Both the position numbers and the translations under genes were made by a program. From positions 1 to 64,000 of the forward strand of contig NZ_FTMN01000001.1 of assembly GCF_900155945.1 (NCBI RefSeq): a stretch of 64,000 bases of DNA, read 5' to 3'. Positions 1 to 7,730 of this stretch are shown piece by piece. This stretch comes from Marinobacterium stanieri (GTDB taxonomy: Bacteria > Pseudomonadota > Gammaproteobacteria > Pseudomonadales > Balneatricaceae). The notes under the pieces were generated by a model, which made no database searches, was not told the origin of the DNA, and saw nothing but the letters and a program-made list of their open reading frames with translations. Each line of letters opens with the position of its first letter. The stretch's first letter is position 1.

Positions 1-467
<467 letters not shown>

Positions 468-482
468 AGTCACTTGTTACAT
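468..482 (-). other. Half attC site (cassette 3), interrupted by the IS110 element
   Basis: On the minus strand the third cassette ORF ends in ATGTAACAAGTGACT, the same layout as the two complete attC sites further right (TAACAA overlapping the stop codon, then the L'' arm). The pairing half (AGTC... GCGTTA) is not found before the insertion-sequence end, so the site is probably split by the IS. The matching R' half should lie to the left of the element, outside the window. Confidence 0.6.
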
Positions 483-824
483 TTTGACCGTAAAGCCATT
501 GCTGATTACCTCTATCTGTCCGTTACCACTAAAATTGAATTTGTAGTGCTTGTACTCTTCTTGAGCACCGATCTCACCTTGCTTTACATGCTCTGCCAGC
601 CATTTTGATTCGGTAATTACATGGCTTCGATCGTACTCTTCACCATCAATGAATGTTTCGATCATTTGCCACTTAAAGGCAACGGTATCTGGAAAGAACA
701 CTTCACGTTGGTTTTCTTGCCAATCCTGAAATCTAAGCACTAAGTCACCCTCATCAATATTGATGTTTGGGAACTCAGCATCTGCTGTAGAAAAACCTGG
801 CTCTATTATCTCTGCTCGCTCCAT
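477..824 (-). CDS. Integron cassette 3: unknown 115-residue protein
   Basis: I do not recognise this protein. It is acidic at the N-terminus (MERAEIIEPGF), has several aromatic residues, and resembles small soluble beta-rich proteins of the immunity-protein type, but no family motif is certain. Its TAA stop overlaps the R'' end of an attC site, which marks it as a gene cassette read away from intI. The leader is only about 25 bases after the IS3 insertion; before that insertion the ATG lay roughly 30 bases from the previous attC crossover. There is no convincing Shine-Dalgarno sequence, which is common in cassettes. The IS3 element now separates it from any upstream integron promoter, although an outward promoter in the IS could replace it. 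Confidence 0.6.
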   Translation of the reverse strand: MERAEIIEPGFSTADAEFPNINIDEGDLVLRFQDWQENQREVFFPDTVAFKWQMIETFIDGEEYDRSHVITESKWLAEHVKQGEIGAQEEYKHYKFNFSGNGQIEVISNGFTVKM

Positions 825-849
825 GCTCGATCTATTTTGAAATTGCTCC

Positions 850-870
850 TACCCACAAAAAGTAGACACT
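850..870 (+). repeat. Left terminal inverted repeat of the IS3 element
   Basis: The 21 bases pair with 2090-2110 on the opposite strand, with mismatches at only three positions. This defines the element's end next to orfB. Confidence 0.88.
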
Positions 871-874
871 TTGA

Positions 875-1684
875 TTATGCGCATTTGCGCTCGTACTCTG
901 CCGGGCTGACATAACCCAAAGCCGAGTGCCTACGTATGCGGTTATAAAATACTTCGATGTATTCGAAGATCTCTGATTTCGCTTCGTCTATCGTCCGATA
1001 CTGTTCAGCATAGATCAGCTCGACCTTCAGTCGGCTGAAAAATGACTCCATAACAGCATTATCCCAACAGTTTCCCTTCCGGCTCATACTCGGTTTACAA
1101 CCGTGTTGCTCCATAAGCGTCTGATAACGATTGGATCGATACTGGACTCCACGATCCGAGTGAATAATCAGTCCCGGCTCGATATCGCGTCGCTTGAACG
1201 CCATATTCAGGGCATCCGCGATCAGTTGTTCCGTCATGTGTGTATCCAGCGACCAGCCGACGATACTACGCGAATACAGGTCCATCACCGTTGCCAGGTA
1301 TAGCCAGCGATCACGAACCCAGATGTAGGTGATATCGGTCGTCCATTTCTGGTTCGGACCGTCCGCGTTGAAACGACGCTTGAGAAGATTTTCGGCGACG
1401 CCAGTCATCGCTTCGGTGTGCGGCGTGTACTTGAACGCCTTGCCGTTACGCGCCCGTGTGCCGTTGTATTTCAGGATATTGGCGACGTAATTAACCGAGC
1501 AAGGGATACCCAAGGCATTGAGCTCCTTGGCGATTCGGGGTGCCCCGTAGCGGGCTTTGTAGGTGGCAAAGGTATCCATTACCTGCTCTTCCATGATCTG
1601 TCGCCGACGTACACGAGCACTGAGGCCCCGGCCTAACCAGCGGTAAAATCCTGAAGCCGATACATCCAGAACTCGGCACATCAA
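875..1684 (-). CDS. IS3-family transposase OrfB (DDE integrase domain)
   Basis: Contains the HTH_21-type region followed by a retroviral-integrase-like catalytic core with all three acidic residues visible: WTTDITYIW (first D), IIHSDRGVQY (second D) and NCWDNAVMESFFSRLK (E). The end, HSALGYVSPAEYE, is typical of IS3 members. The listed start (ATG 1684) is internal: the same frame is open up to 1768 and reads VKYALIQEYRGQYAIRLM before it, the usual beginning of this OrfB, so the working product is probably an OrfAB fusion made by -1 frameshifting in the overlap with orfA (1768-1729). The catalytic half looks intact. Confidence 0.9.
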   Translation of the reverse strand: MMCRVLDVSASGFYRWLGRGLSARVRRRQIMEEQVMDTFATYKARYGAPRIAKELNALGIPCSVNYVANILKYNGTRARNGKAFKYTPHTEAMTGVAENLLKRRFNADGPNQKWTTDITYIWVRDRWLYLATVMDLYSRSIVGWSLDTHMTEQLIADALNMAFKRRDIEPGLIIHSDRGVQYRSNRYQTLMEQHGCKPSMSRKGNCWDNAVMESFFSRLKVELIYAEQYRTIDEAKSEIFEYIEVFYNRIRRHSALGYVSPAEYERKCA

Positions 1685-1728
1685 TCGTATCGCGTACTGC
1701 CCCCGATACTCTTGTATCAGAGCGTACT

Positions 1729-2052
1729 TTACTCGTGCTGACTCGCAAAGTACGGGGGCGGCCTTCCGTCAGCTGCCTTTTTTAGGAACTCAAGCTCCTT
1801 CTTCAGCGCATCCCGTTCGCGCTTCAGTTGCCGGACTTCATCACTCTCCGGCTTAGAGTAGTCCACCCCGTTCAGGCTGTTAAACTGTTTCTCAGACAGC
1901 CGGGTAAACTGACGTCTCCAGTTGTAAATCTGCCCAGGATGAATCCCTAGCTCCTTGGCCACTGAGGCCGCTGTATTTCCAGGTTGATCAGCACGCCTGA
2001 CCGCTTCGCGCCGAAACTCTTCGGTGTAGTGCTGGTACTTTTTCCTGGCCAT
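1729..2052 (-). CDS. IS3-family OrfA (helix-turn-helix protein)
   Basis: A 107-residue protein with an N-terminal HTH_Tnp_1 domain (EFRREAVRRADQPGN, VAKELGIHPGQIYNWRR), which recognises the terminal repeats, and a C-terminal leucine-zipper-like helix (VRQLKRERDALKKELEFLKK). It normally fuses to OrfB by -1 slippage. An A6G run is present at 1783-1777, but a shift there meets TGA at 1771-1769 within three codons, so the productive shift must occur later in the overlap or be inefficient. Confidence 0.9.
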   Translation of the reverse strand: MARKKYQHYTEEFRREAVRRADQPGNTAASVAKELGIHPGQIYNWRRQFTRLSEKQFNSLNGVDYSKPESDEVRQLKRERDALKKELEFLKKAADGRPPPYFASQHE

Positions 2053-2089
2053 CTTGCACCTCCTCGTCAGGGGTAACCTAACTATAGAA

Positions 2090-2110
2090 GGTGTCTACTG
2101 TTCGTGGGTA
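2090..2110 (-). repeat. Right terminal inverted repeat of the IS3 element
   Basis: Partner of the repeat at 850-870, 38 bases upstream of the orfA start codon. Confidence 0.88.
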
Positions 2111-2118
2111 ACTCGGGA

Positions 2119-2215
2119 AGTTAACGCCTCAAACACCGGCTTGGTGAAGTTGGCGACTTTTTGGAACAAAAAAGGTGACAGCTTTGCTCAGTCCGTGTGC
2201 TTTGACTTGTTAACC
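2119..2215 (-). other. attC2 recombination site (97 bp)
   Basis: On the minus strand the site begins GGTTAACAAGTCAAAGCACACGG (shown in parts) and ends GGTGTTTGAGGCGTTAACT. The outer 20 or so bases of both ends are imperfect inverted repeats: TAACAAGTCAAA...CACGG against TAACGCCTCAAACACCGG, the R''/L'' and L'/R' arrangement of integron attC sites. The crossover GTTAAC is at 2125-2120. The TAA stop of the SUKH cassette overlaps R''. The middle is not conserved, as expected. Confidence 0.82.
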
Positions 2216-2632
2216 GTTGCTTGGCACCAAACCATTTAATAACCACTCTTCTAGCGAGATGGCTAATTGATAAACCTCACTATCAGCTTCCCACTCTACT
2301 ATTATTCTGCCGTCCGGATCTATTGCGATTGGACTTCCAGAACCATCCCATCCGATAATAAAGCAATTGCCAATAGTCCAACCGTTTTCGATTGCTCACT
2401 CTTCATCGAACTTGGTATGAGTTGAATGTAATTCATCTATACCATCAACCCACTCAGAACCAATGACGCCACCACCGCAGTTTAAAAGAAACCATTTATA
2501 GTCCTCAGGTACCTCTCGACATACGTCCTCGAAGTCTTCGATTTGCTCCTTGCTCGCAGGAGGGTACGAAATACCTGGCTCTCTGGCTTTCCAGATTTCG
2601 AGTATTATTTTCTTCGATTCTTCGCTGATCAT
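2210..2632 (-). pseudogene. Integron cassette 2: SMI1/KNR4 (SUKH) family protein, split by in-frame TGA
   Basis: The first open segment (2632-2396, 78 codons) has the SUKH N-terminal signature: PASKEQIEDFEDV, then VPEDYKWFLLNCGGG. It stops at TGA 2398-2396, but the same frame continues without another stop to TAA 2212-2210. That part reads TIGNCFIIGWDGSGSPIAID then PDGRIIVEW and LEEWL, the second half of the same domain. So one 140-codon gene carries a nonsense codon (one change from CGA Arg or GGA Gly). SUKH proteins act as immunity proteins for polymorphic toxins or in related conflict roles. The ATG lies about 10 bases from the crossover with no Shine-Dalgarno sequence. A sequencing error or read-through cannot be excluded. 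Confidence 0.82.
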
Positions 2633-2640
2633 ATTTTTAC

Positions 2641-2712
2641 TGTTAACGCCATGGCTTTGCGGCGCACCGGAGCGCCAGCGAAGGCGCGTCCGGCAACAGC
2701 CATTTGTTAAAA
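2641..2712 (-). other. attC1 recombination site (72 bp)
   Basis: On the minus strand the ends are TTTTAACAAATGGCT and AGCCATGGCGTTAACA, which pair as R''/L'' and L'/R' with a bulge; the centre contains a GC-rich inner hairpin (GGCGC... GCGCC). The crossover GTTAAC is at 2647-2642. The stop codon of the DUF4062 ORF (TAA 2709-2707) overlaps R''. The 72-bp length is near the short end for attC sites and comparable with sites of Pseudomonas/Xanthomonas-type integrons. Confidence 0.82.
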
Positions 2713-3735
2713 GCCTTCTCTTAGGCTGGAAAACAACTTTCTTCTCTCTTCATTTGAAATTGCCTTAAAAGCACTGTAAGAACGCTCAAATTCTGGATCA
2801 CTTTCCATGACTTTTTCATCACCATCATAATGCCCTATTTGTATTCCCTTACTATTTGGCCCCCACAGTACAATGCGTTCTTCATCCTCATGCTCAAATT
2901 CGTCAATGTAAAAATCATCAACATTATTTATATAGTCATACCAATTTTCGCATATTTCGGCACCTTCAAATTCATCAATTTCTTCTATGGCAAATCTTTC
3001 GTAACCAAACCTTACTTTAAGCAATCTGAAAAACTCTTCCGCTTGGACTTTTGCAGAAACATTTTGAATGGCCTCTTCAGCATTCTCACTTGAAGTTGCT
3101 TTCAGCAAAACCTTGATTAACTCTTCAGATTTTCTGGTAGCAAGCGTAAGATCATCAAGGAGTTTATTTGTTACTTTTGAATTAGAAGCATCCAGCCTTC
3201 GATCCAGGAAATCATACATCATTCCGGCCCACTGCTTTTTCAGATATTGCTCCATGTCAGAGAAGTCCTTAAATGGAAACAGTGCATTATTTTCTGCCTG
3301 CTTCCTAACCTCGTCTATAAAATGAAAAATCTTTATATTGTCGCATGACGGATAAACGATACTTTCTGCAAAGCCAGGGTTTTTCTTAATATTAGTTTGA
3401 TAAAGATAATGATCTGAGTATACGGATTGTTCTACCAGAGCAAATACAGGAATTTTATTTTTTATCGCCTCCCGGTATTCATTATTAGTTATCGAGTGAC
3501 TACCTCCTTTAAATTCACCTCCGTACCTTCCTCCAATTATCAATACAAATATCTGGCAGGTAGAAACTTCCTTTAAGCAAGAATCGTGAGTATGAGACGA
3601 TGGACTGTAAAAAACATCTCCCTCATCGGATAGGACTGGTTCATAGCCAATTGTACGAACAAAATATCGAAGATTTTCCCTAATATGCTTCAAGTCATAA
3701 CATGTCGAGCTAATAAACACCCTTGGTATTGCCAT
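2707..3735 (-). CDS. Integron cassette 1: DUF4062 domain protein, candidate defence effector
   Basis: This 342-residue protein begins with a DUF4062 domain (about residues 4-100): PRVFISSTCYDL, then the acidic turn, CQIFVLIIGGRYGG and SITNNEYREAIKNKIPVF. The domain is a TIR/nucleoside-processing-like alpha/beta fold often fused to NTPase or repeat domains in bacterial conflict systems. Residues 100-230 are helical, and the last 110 residues are strongly acidic with no family I recognise. There is no membrane segment. It is the first cassette after attI, so it should be the best expressed. A GGGG run precedes the ATG by about 6 bases. Base composition is much more AT-rich than the chromosome to the right of intI, fitting recent acquisition. 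A role in antiphage defence is inferred. Confidence 0.75.
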   Translation of the reverse strand: MAIPRVFISSTCYDLKHIRENLRYFVRTIGYEPVLSDEGDVFYSPSSHTHDSCLKEVSTCQIFVLIIGGRYGGEFKGGSHSITNNEYREAIKNKIPVFALVEQSVYSDHYLYQTNIKKNPGFAESIVYPSCDNIKIFHFIDEVRKQAENNALFPFKDFSDMEQYLKKQWAGMMYDFLDRRLDASNSKVTNKLLDDLTLATRKSEELIKVLLKATSSENAEEAIQNVSAKVQAEEFFRLLKVRFGYERFAIEEIDEFEGAEICENWYDYINNVDDFYIDEFEHEDEERIVLWGPNSKGIQIGHYDGDEKVMESDPEFERSYSAFKAISNEERRKLFSSLREGF

Positions 3736-3948
3736 GTTTTCCCCGTATTTTAACAGCCTGTTAATGAGGTCTGCGACCTCATAATAATTATTATCGGGTA
3801 TACCTTTTAATTTTCACCTTAAATCTATAACCATCTGAAATTAAAAAATTATTCCAATTCAACATTTGGGTAAAAGGTACTTTTCTAGATATAGCGCCAC
3901 CCAGCGGGTATAACGAACTGCATACATTTCATGGATGAGGTGTTGTAC
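3736..3948. promoter_or_regulatory. attI and divergent intI/cassette promoter region
   Basis: This AT-rich stretch separates intI from the first cassette. On the minus strand GTTAAAA at 3754-3748 is the probable attI crossover joined to cassette 1. A perfect 6-bp inverted repeat (GAGGTC TGC GACCTC, 3766-3780) and a second TTAAC at 3761 lie just outside it, as in attI regions. It must also hold the intI promoter and probably the cassette promoter Pc, but I cannot place -35/-10 boxes with confidence and see no good LexA operator. Confidence 0.55.
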
Positions 3949-4920
3949 ATGTCGAAATCTCCCTTTCTCAAGTCCGTAGAGGACTTTATGTTGGTCCAGC
4001 GCTATAGCCGGCGGACAATCAGCACATATCTGCATTGGATCAAATACTTCATTCTTTTCAGTGGCAAGCGACATCCTTGCCACCTGCATGATGAAGACAT
4101 CATTCGCTTTCTGACTTTTCTTGCCGTCGAGCGCAATGTTTCTGCCGGAACGCAGTCCCTTGCTCTTAACGCGATCGTCTTTCTCAAAACCAAATTTCTT
4201 TGCCAAACCGTAGGTGATCTGTCCGGATACAGCTCGGCTCGCAAGCCTCGCAAGTTGCCAGTAGTGCTCACAAGGAAGGAAGTTGCCGCCCTTCTCAGCC
4301 AACTGGCAGGAGTTCAGTACCTGATGGCAGCGATGATGTATGGCTCGGGATTGCGTCGTATTGAGCTGGTGCGTCTGCGTGTTAAAGACGTCGATTTCGA
4401 CTATGGGCAGATACGTGTGATAAACGGAAAAGGGGGTAAGCACCGGCTGGTGACGCTTGCGGAGGAGTTGATTCCATTGCTGAGACAGCAGGTAGAACGT
4501 GTAGAGAATTACTTCACACAGGATTTGATGTGCGAGGGTTACGCGGGTGTCTGGCTGCCGGACGCACTTGCTCGCAAGTACCCCAATGCGCCATTTGAGT
4601 CTGGCTGGCATTATCTCTTCCCTGCTTCTCGCCTGAGTATAGACCCTGCCGGCAAGCTCCTGCGCCGGCACCATTACGATGAGAGTAACCTGAACAAACT
4701 GATAAAAAAAGCAGCGCGAGACGCTAACATCCAAAAGCAGGTGTCATGTCATACTTTGCGGCATTCTTTTGCAACGCATTTGCTGCAATCTGGCGTAGAT
4801 ATACGAACAGTACAGCAGCAACTCGGTCATGCCGATGTAAAAACAACCGAAATCTACACGCATGTTCTGAAACAAGGCGCTCAAAGCGTCAGAAGCCCCT
4901 TGAGTACGCTACAGGGGTGA
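3949..4920 (+). CDS. intI: Integron integrase IntI (tyrosine recombinase)
   Basis: Inserts and excises cassettes by recombining attC with attI. The protein has the SAM-like N-terminal domain (YLHWIKYFILFSGKRHP, near residues 28-43) and a catalytic domain with Arg in SGLRRIEL (about 136), His and Arg in CHTLRHSFATHLL (about 268 and 271), His in LGHADVKTTEIYTHV (about 294) and the Tyr nucleophile (about 303). The extra IntI-specific patch is present near residues 204-231 (ALARKYPNAPFESGWHYLF), separating it from XerC/D. An upstream in-frame ATG exists at 3931, but ATG 3949 has GAGG at a good distance (3935) and matches IntI N-termini (MSKSPFL). All catalytic residues are present, so it looks functional. 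It diverges from the cassettes. Confidence 0.94.
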   Translation: MSKSPFLKSVEDFMLVQRYSRRTISTYLHWIKYFILFSGKRHPCHLHDEDIIRFLTFLAVERNVSAGTQSLALNAIVFLKTKFLCQTVGDLSGYSSARKPRKLPVVLTRKEVAALLSQLAGVQYLMAAMMYGSGLRRIELVRLRVKDVDFDYGQIRVINGKGGKHRLVTLAEELIPLLRQQVERVENYFTQDLMCEGYAGVWLPDALARKYPNAPFESGWHYLFPASRLSIDPAGKLLRRHHYDESNLNKLIKKAARDANIQKQVSCHTLRHSFATHLLQSGVDIRTVQQQLGHADVKTTEIYTHVLKQGAQSVRSPLSTLQG

Positions 4921-4930
4921 CACTCGTAAA

Positions 4931-4952
4931 AAAGCCCGCAACCGCGGGCTTT
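4931..4952. terminator. Bidirectional terminator between intI and cysH
   Basis: AAAGCCCGC and GCGGGCTTT form a 9-bp stem with a 4-base loop, flanked by A runs on the left. It sits between convergent genes (intI stop 4920, cysH stop 4974) and can serve both. Confidence 0.85.
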
Positions 4953-4973
4953 AAACGACAACGAAGGGGTTTG

Positions 4974-5597
4974 TTACAACTGCGTGTGCAGGCCGCACTC
5001 GCGGGTTTCGATCGCTTTGGTGGGATCGAAGTAGTCGTGTTCGTTGGGCAGGTTATGTTCCGCCAGGTAGGCGTCCATATCCGCTTCCGTCCAGTTGAAC
5101 AGCGGCGCGACCTTGATGATGCCGTCCTTGCTCGCCGATACGATTTCCAGCGACTGGCGGAACTCGGTCTGATCCTTGCGAATAGCGTTCAGCCAGAGGT
5201 CAGGCTTCATCTCTGCCAGTGCACGCTGGAACGGCTCCAGCTTGACCTGACGGGTGAATTCTTCGTGCTGAGGATCATCTACGTCCGGGATACCGCCCAT
5301 CAGAACGTTGCGACGTGCCGCGCTCATCTCGGGGATGAAGGTGCGGATATTCAGGTTCAGGTCCTTGATCAGCTTTTCTGCAAAGCGGTAGGTCGCTGAG
5401 GTGTTGTAGCCTGAATCCACCCACAGCACTTCAATGTCAGGCTTGGCCTGTACCGCCATGTGCAGAATCACCGACTCGTATGGACGGAAGTTGGTCGTCA
5501 CCAGCGGTTTGTCGCTGTTGGCGATTGCCCAGGCGATAATTTCCTGGGGTGTTTTTCCTTCCAGTGCCGCGTTGGCAGCTGCCAGATCGATGCTCAT
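4974..5597 (-). CDS. cysH: Phosphoadenylylsulfate reductase (short CysH)
   Basis: Reduces PAPS to sulfite in assimilatory sulfate reduction, in the cytoplasm, using thioredoxin or glutaredoxin. The C-terminal ECGLH motif holds the single catalytic cysteine; it is the only Cys in the protein. The paired CC and CxxC motifs of iron-sulfur APS reductases are absent, which points to PAPS rather than APS as substrate. At 207 residues it is about 35 shorter than E. coli CysH, and the usual pyrophosphate loop SSSFG is replaced by TTNFRPYES. It is last in the operon with DUF934 and the sulfite reductase, 14 bases after the DUF934 gene. Confidence 0.9.
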   Translation of the reverse strand: MSIDLAAANAALEGKTPQEIIAWAIANSDKPLVTTNFRPYESVILHMAVQAKPDIEVLWVDSGYNTSATYRFAEKLIKDLNLNIRTFIPEMSAARRNVLMGGIPDVDDPQHEEFTRQVKLEPFQRALAEMKPDLWLNAIRKDQTEFRQSLEIVSASKDGIIKVAPLFNWTEADMDAYLAEHNLPNEHDYFDPTKAIETRECGLHTQL

Positions 5598-5611
5598 TCC
5601 TGTTCTCCTTG

Positions 5612-6088
5612 TCAGCTCTGCGGGTAGGCCGGGCGGGTTACGGATGCACCGCCCTGGTAACGCACACTTACTTCATCAAAGGCATTCAACACTTCATCTT
5701 TAAAGCGCTCTTCCGGTACGTCCAGTGCATCAAAGCCACAACGTTCCAGATAGGCCAGGCGGTCACGGGTCACATCACCCACGGCACGCAGCTGGCCCTG
5801 GTAGCCGGCACGACGCAGCAGACGCGCAATGCTAAAGCCTCGGCCATCAGTGAAGGCCGGGAATTCTACGGCGATCAGCTCAACCTGGCCATTCAGTGCC
5901 AGCACCTGCTCCAGATCATCTTCACCGTTCACCAGCACGCCAATTTCACGGCCGGTCAGGGCATCACGGTTTTCCAGCCACTGGGCCAGCTGCAGGATGA
6001 CAGCACCTTCGGCAGGGATCGCCTGCTCGTCTTCAAGAGTGATCCACGGGTCGTTTTCGACCGGGGTGCGATTAATTAGCAGCGGCAT
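5612..6088 (-). CDS. DUF934 protein of the sulfite-reduction operon
   Basis: A member of the DUF934 family (about 158 residues), found almost always next to cysI/cysH and proposed to help sulfite reduction; biochemical function is not settled. Landmarks are VELIAVEFPAFTDGRGFS and LRRAGYQGQLRAVGDV. An upstream in-frame start exists at 6169, but ATG 6088 is preceded by AAGGAGG at ideal spacing and matches the family's length. This start overlaps the end of the reductase gene by 17 bases, so the two are probably translationally coupled. Confidence 0.88.
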   Translation of the reverse strand: MPLLINRTPVENDPWITLEDEQAIPAEGAVILQLAQWLENRDALTGREIGVLVNGEDDLEQVLALNGQVELIAVEFPAFTDGRGFSIARLLRRAGYQGQLRAVGDVTRDRLAYLERCGFDALDVPEERFKDEVLNAFDEVSVRYQGGASVTRPAYPQS

Positions 6089-7730
6089 AAACGGCCTCCT
6101 TGAAGGGCTGTACTCCGACGCGACGAACCACTTCCAGGAAGCTTTCCGCTTCCGAGTCGCGCTGGTCAATGTAGGTCAGCAGAATTTTTTCGATGGTGTT
6201 GGCAACTTCATCAGCGGCAACCGCCTTGCCGAGTACCTTGCCCAGAGCCGCATCCGCTTCGGAGGAGCCGCCCAGGGTGAACTGGTACCAGTCTTCACCT
6301 TTTTTATCGACGCCGAGGATACCGATGTGGCCCACATGGTGGTGCGCACAGGCGTTGATGCAGCCGGACATGTTGAGACGAATCTCACCGATGTCGTGCA
6401 TGTAGTCGACGTTTTCGAACTTTTCGTTGATCTGTTCGGCGATATTCAGGGTTTTGGCGTTGGCCAGACCACAGAAATCGAAACCGGGGCAGACGATCAT
6501 ATCGGTCAGGGTGCCGATATTCGGACGCGCCAGGTTGTTGGCGTTCAGAATCTTCCAGACTTCCAGCAGGTCGCCCTGCTTCACATCCGCCAGCACCAGG
6601 TTTTGATGATGGGTGGCACGCGCTTCGCCGAAGGAGAAACGATCAGCCAGGTCAGCCACGGTTTCCAGCTGAATGTCAGTGATATCGCCTGGCGCCTGCA
6701 GGTAAGGCTTCAGGGATACGACAACAATGCGGTAACCGGCCACTTTATGCTGCACGGTGTTACGCTCGAACCAGACACGGAACTCTTCATTCTCTGTAAG
6801 CTGCGCGTGCAGATCATTGTTGGCAGCATCCGCTTCATAGGCCGGCGGCGCAAACTGGGCTTTAACCTTGTCGATCTCTTCCTGTGACAGGCGCAGATCG
6901 GACTCACGGATTTCAGCCCACTCGGCATCAACCAGTTCGCGGAAGGTATCGATACCCATGGCGTTTACCAGGATCTTGATACGTGCCTTGTACTTGTTGT
7001 CACGACGACCGTTCAGGTTGTACACGCGGATGATCGCTTCCAGGTAGGACAGAAGATCCTTCGGCTCCAGGAAATCGCGAATCTGCTTGCCGATGACCGG
7101 GGTACGACCCAGACCACCACCAACCAGCACTTCAAAGCCGACTTCACCGGCATCGTTTTTAACCAGGTGCAGGCCGATATCGTGCACCTGAGACGCGGCA
7201 CGGTCTTCAGGACCACCGGTAACGGCGATCTTGAATTTACGTGGCAGGTATGCAAATTCCGGGTGCAGCGTTGACCACTGACGGATAATCTCACACCAGG
7301 GGCGCGGATCTTCCAGTTCGCTGGCAATTACGCCGGCGTAAGGGTCAGTAGTGGTGTTACGGATACAGTTACCGGAAGTCTGAATGGCGTGCATCTGCAC
7401 TTCAGCCAGCTCGGCCAGGATATCCGGTACTTCTTCCAGCTTGGGCCAGTTGTACTGAATATTGGTACGCGTAGTGAAATGGCCATAGCCCTTATCATAG
7501 GTACGGGCGATATGAGCCATCTTGCGCAGCTGGGTAGAGGACATCAGACCGTAAGGAATTGCGACGCGCAACATTGGCGCCTGACGCTGTATGTAGAGGC
7601 CGTTCATCAGGCGCAGGGCACGAAACTCCTCATCAGGCAGTTCGCCGGCCAGGAAACGTCGAGTCTGATCGCGGTATTGCGCTACCCGTTCGTCAACCAG
7701 TTTCTGGTCCACTTCGGTGTACTGGTACAT
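6072..7730 (-). CDS. cysI: Nitrite/sulfite reductase hemoprotein (CysI/NirA type)
   Basis: Six-electron reduction of sulfite to sulfide. The siroheme/4Fe-4S ligands are visible as CPGFDFC (about residues 413-419) and GCINAC (about 455-460), and both ferredoxin-like half domains are present (LRVAIPYG; TTRTNIQYNWP). At 552 residues it resembles the stand-alone NirA-like proteins of Pseudomonas and relatives, which use a separate electron donor; no cysJ flavoprotein lies nearby. It is the first gene of the cysI-DUF934-cysH operon. Its context (cysH, cysD, cysN) argues for sulfite rather than nitrite. Confidence 0.92.
   Translation of the reverse strand: MYQYTEVDQKLVDERVAQYRDQTRRFLAGELPDEEFRALRLMNGLYIQRQAPMLRVAIPYGLMSSTQLRKMAHIARTYDKGYGHFTTRTNIQYNWPKLEEVPDILAELAEVQMHAIQTSGNCIRNTTTDPYAGVIASELEDPRPWCEIIRQWSTLHPEFAYLPRKFKIAVTGGPEDRAASQVHDIGLHLVKNDAGEVGFEVLVGGGLGRTPVIGKQIRDFLEPKDLLSYLEAIIRVYNLNGRRDNKYKARIKILVNAMGIDTFRELVDAEWAEIRESDLRLSQEEIDKVKAQFAPPAYEADAANNDLHAQLTENEEFRVWFERNTVQHKVAGYRIVVVSLKPYLQAPGDITDIQLETVADLADRFSFGEARATHHQNLVLADVKQGDLLEVWKILNANNLARPNIGTLTDMIVCPGFDFCGLANAKTLNIAEQINEKFENVDYMHDIGEIRLNMSGCINACAHHHVGHIGILGVDKKGEDWYQFTLGGSSEADAALGKVLGKAVAADEVANTIEKILLTYIDQRDSEAESFLEVVRRVGVQPFKEAVYAAAN

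Larger units (their letters stand above)
849..2111 (-). mobile_element. IS3-family insertion sequence
   Basis: About 1.26 kb with near-perfect terminal inverted repeats: TACCCACAAAAAGTAGACACT at 850-870 pairs with 2090-2110 (18 of 21 positions). The flanking bases CTC at 846-848 and CTC at 2112-2114 fit a 3-bp target duplication, a length IS3 elements produce. It contains orfA and orfB on the minus strand with an intact DDE domain. It sits 7 bases from the R' end of attC2, inside the leader of cassette 3; removing it and one CTC joins TTAACTTCCCGAG to CAATTTCAAAATAG and restores a plausible cassette. Confidence 0.9.

Noticed and set aside
3900-3948. LexA operator before intI
   Set aside because: CTGCATACATTTCATG has the left half but not the CAG right half; too weak to claim SOS control.
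3859-4734. 291-codon ORF antisense to intI
   Set aside because: No family features; it is the mirror of a clear integrase with all catalytic residues in the other strand.
4746-5399. 217-codon ORF running from the end of intI into cysH
   Set aside because: It crosses the intI terminator and is antisense to cysH; no recognisable protein.
5612-6169. Longer DUF934 start at 6169
   Set aside because: It would add 27 unrelated residues overlapping the reductase; ATG 6088 has a strong ribosome site.
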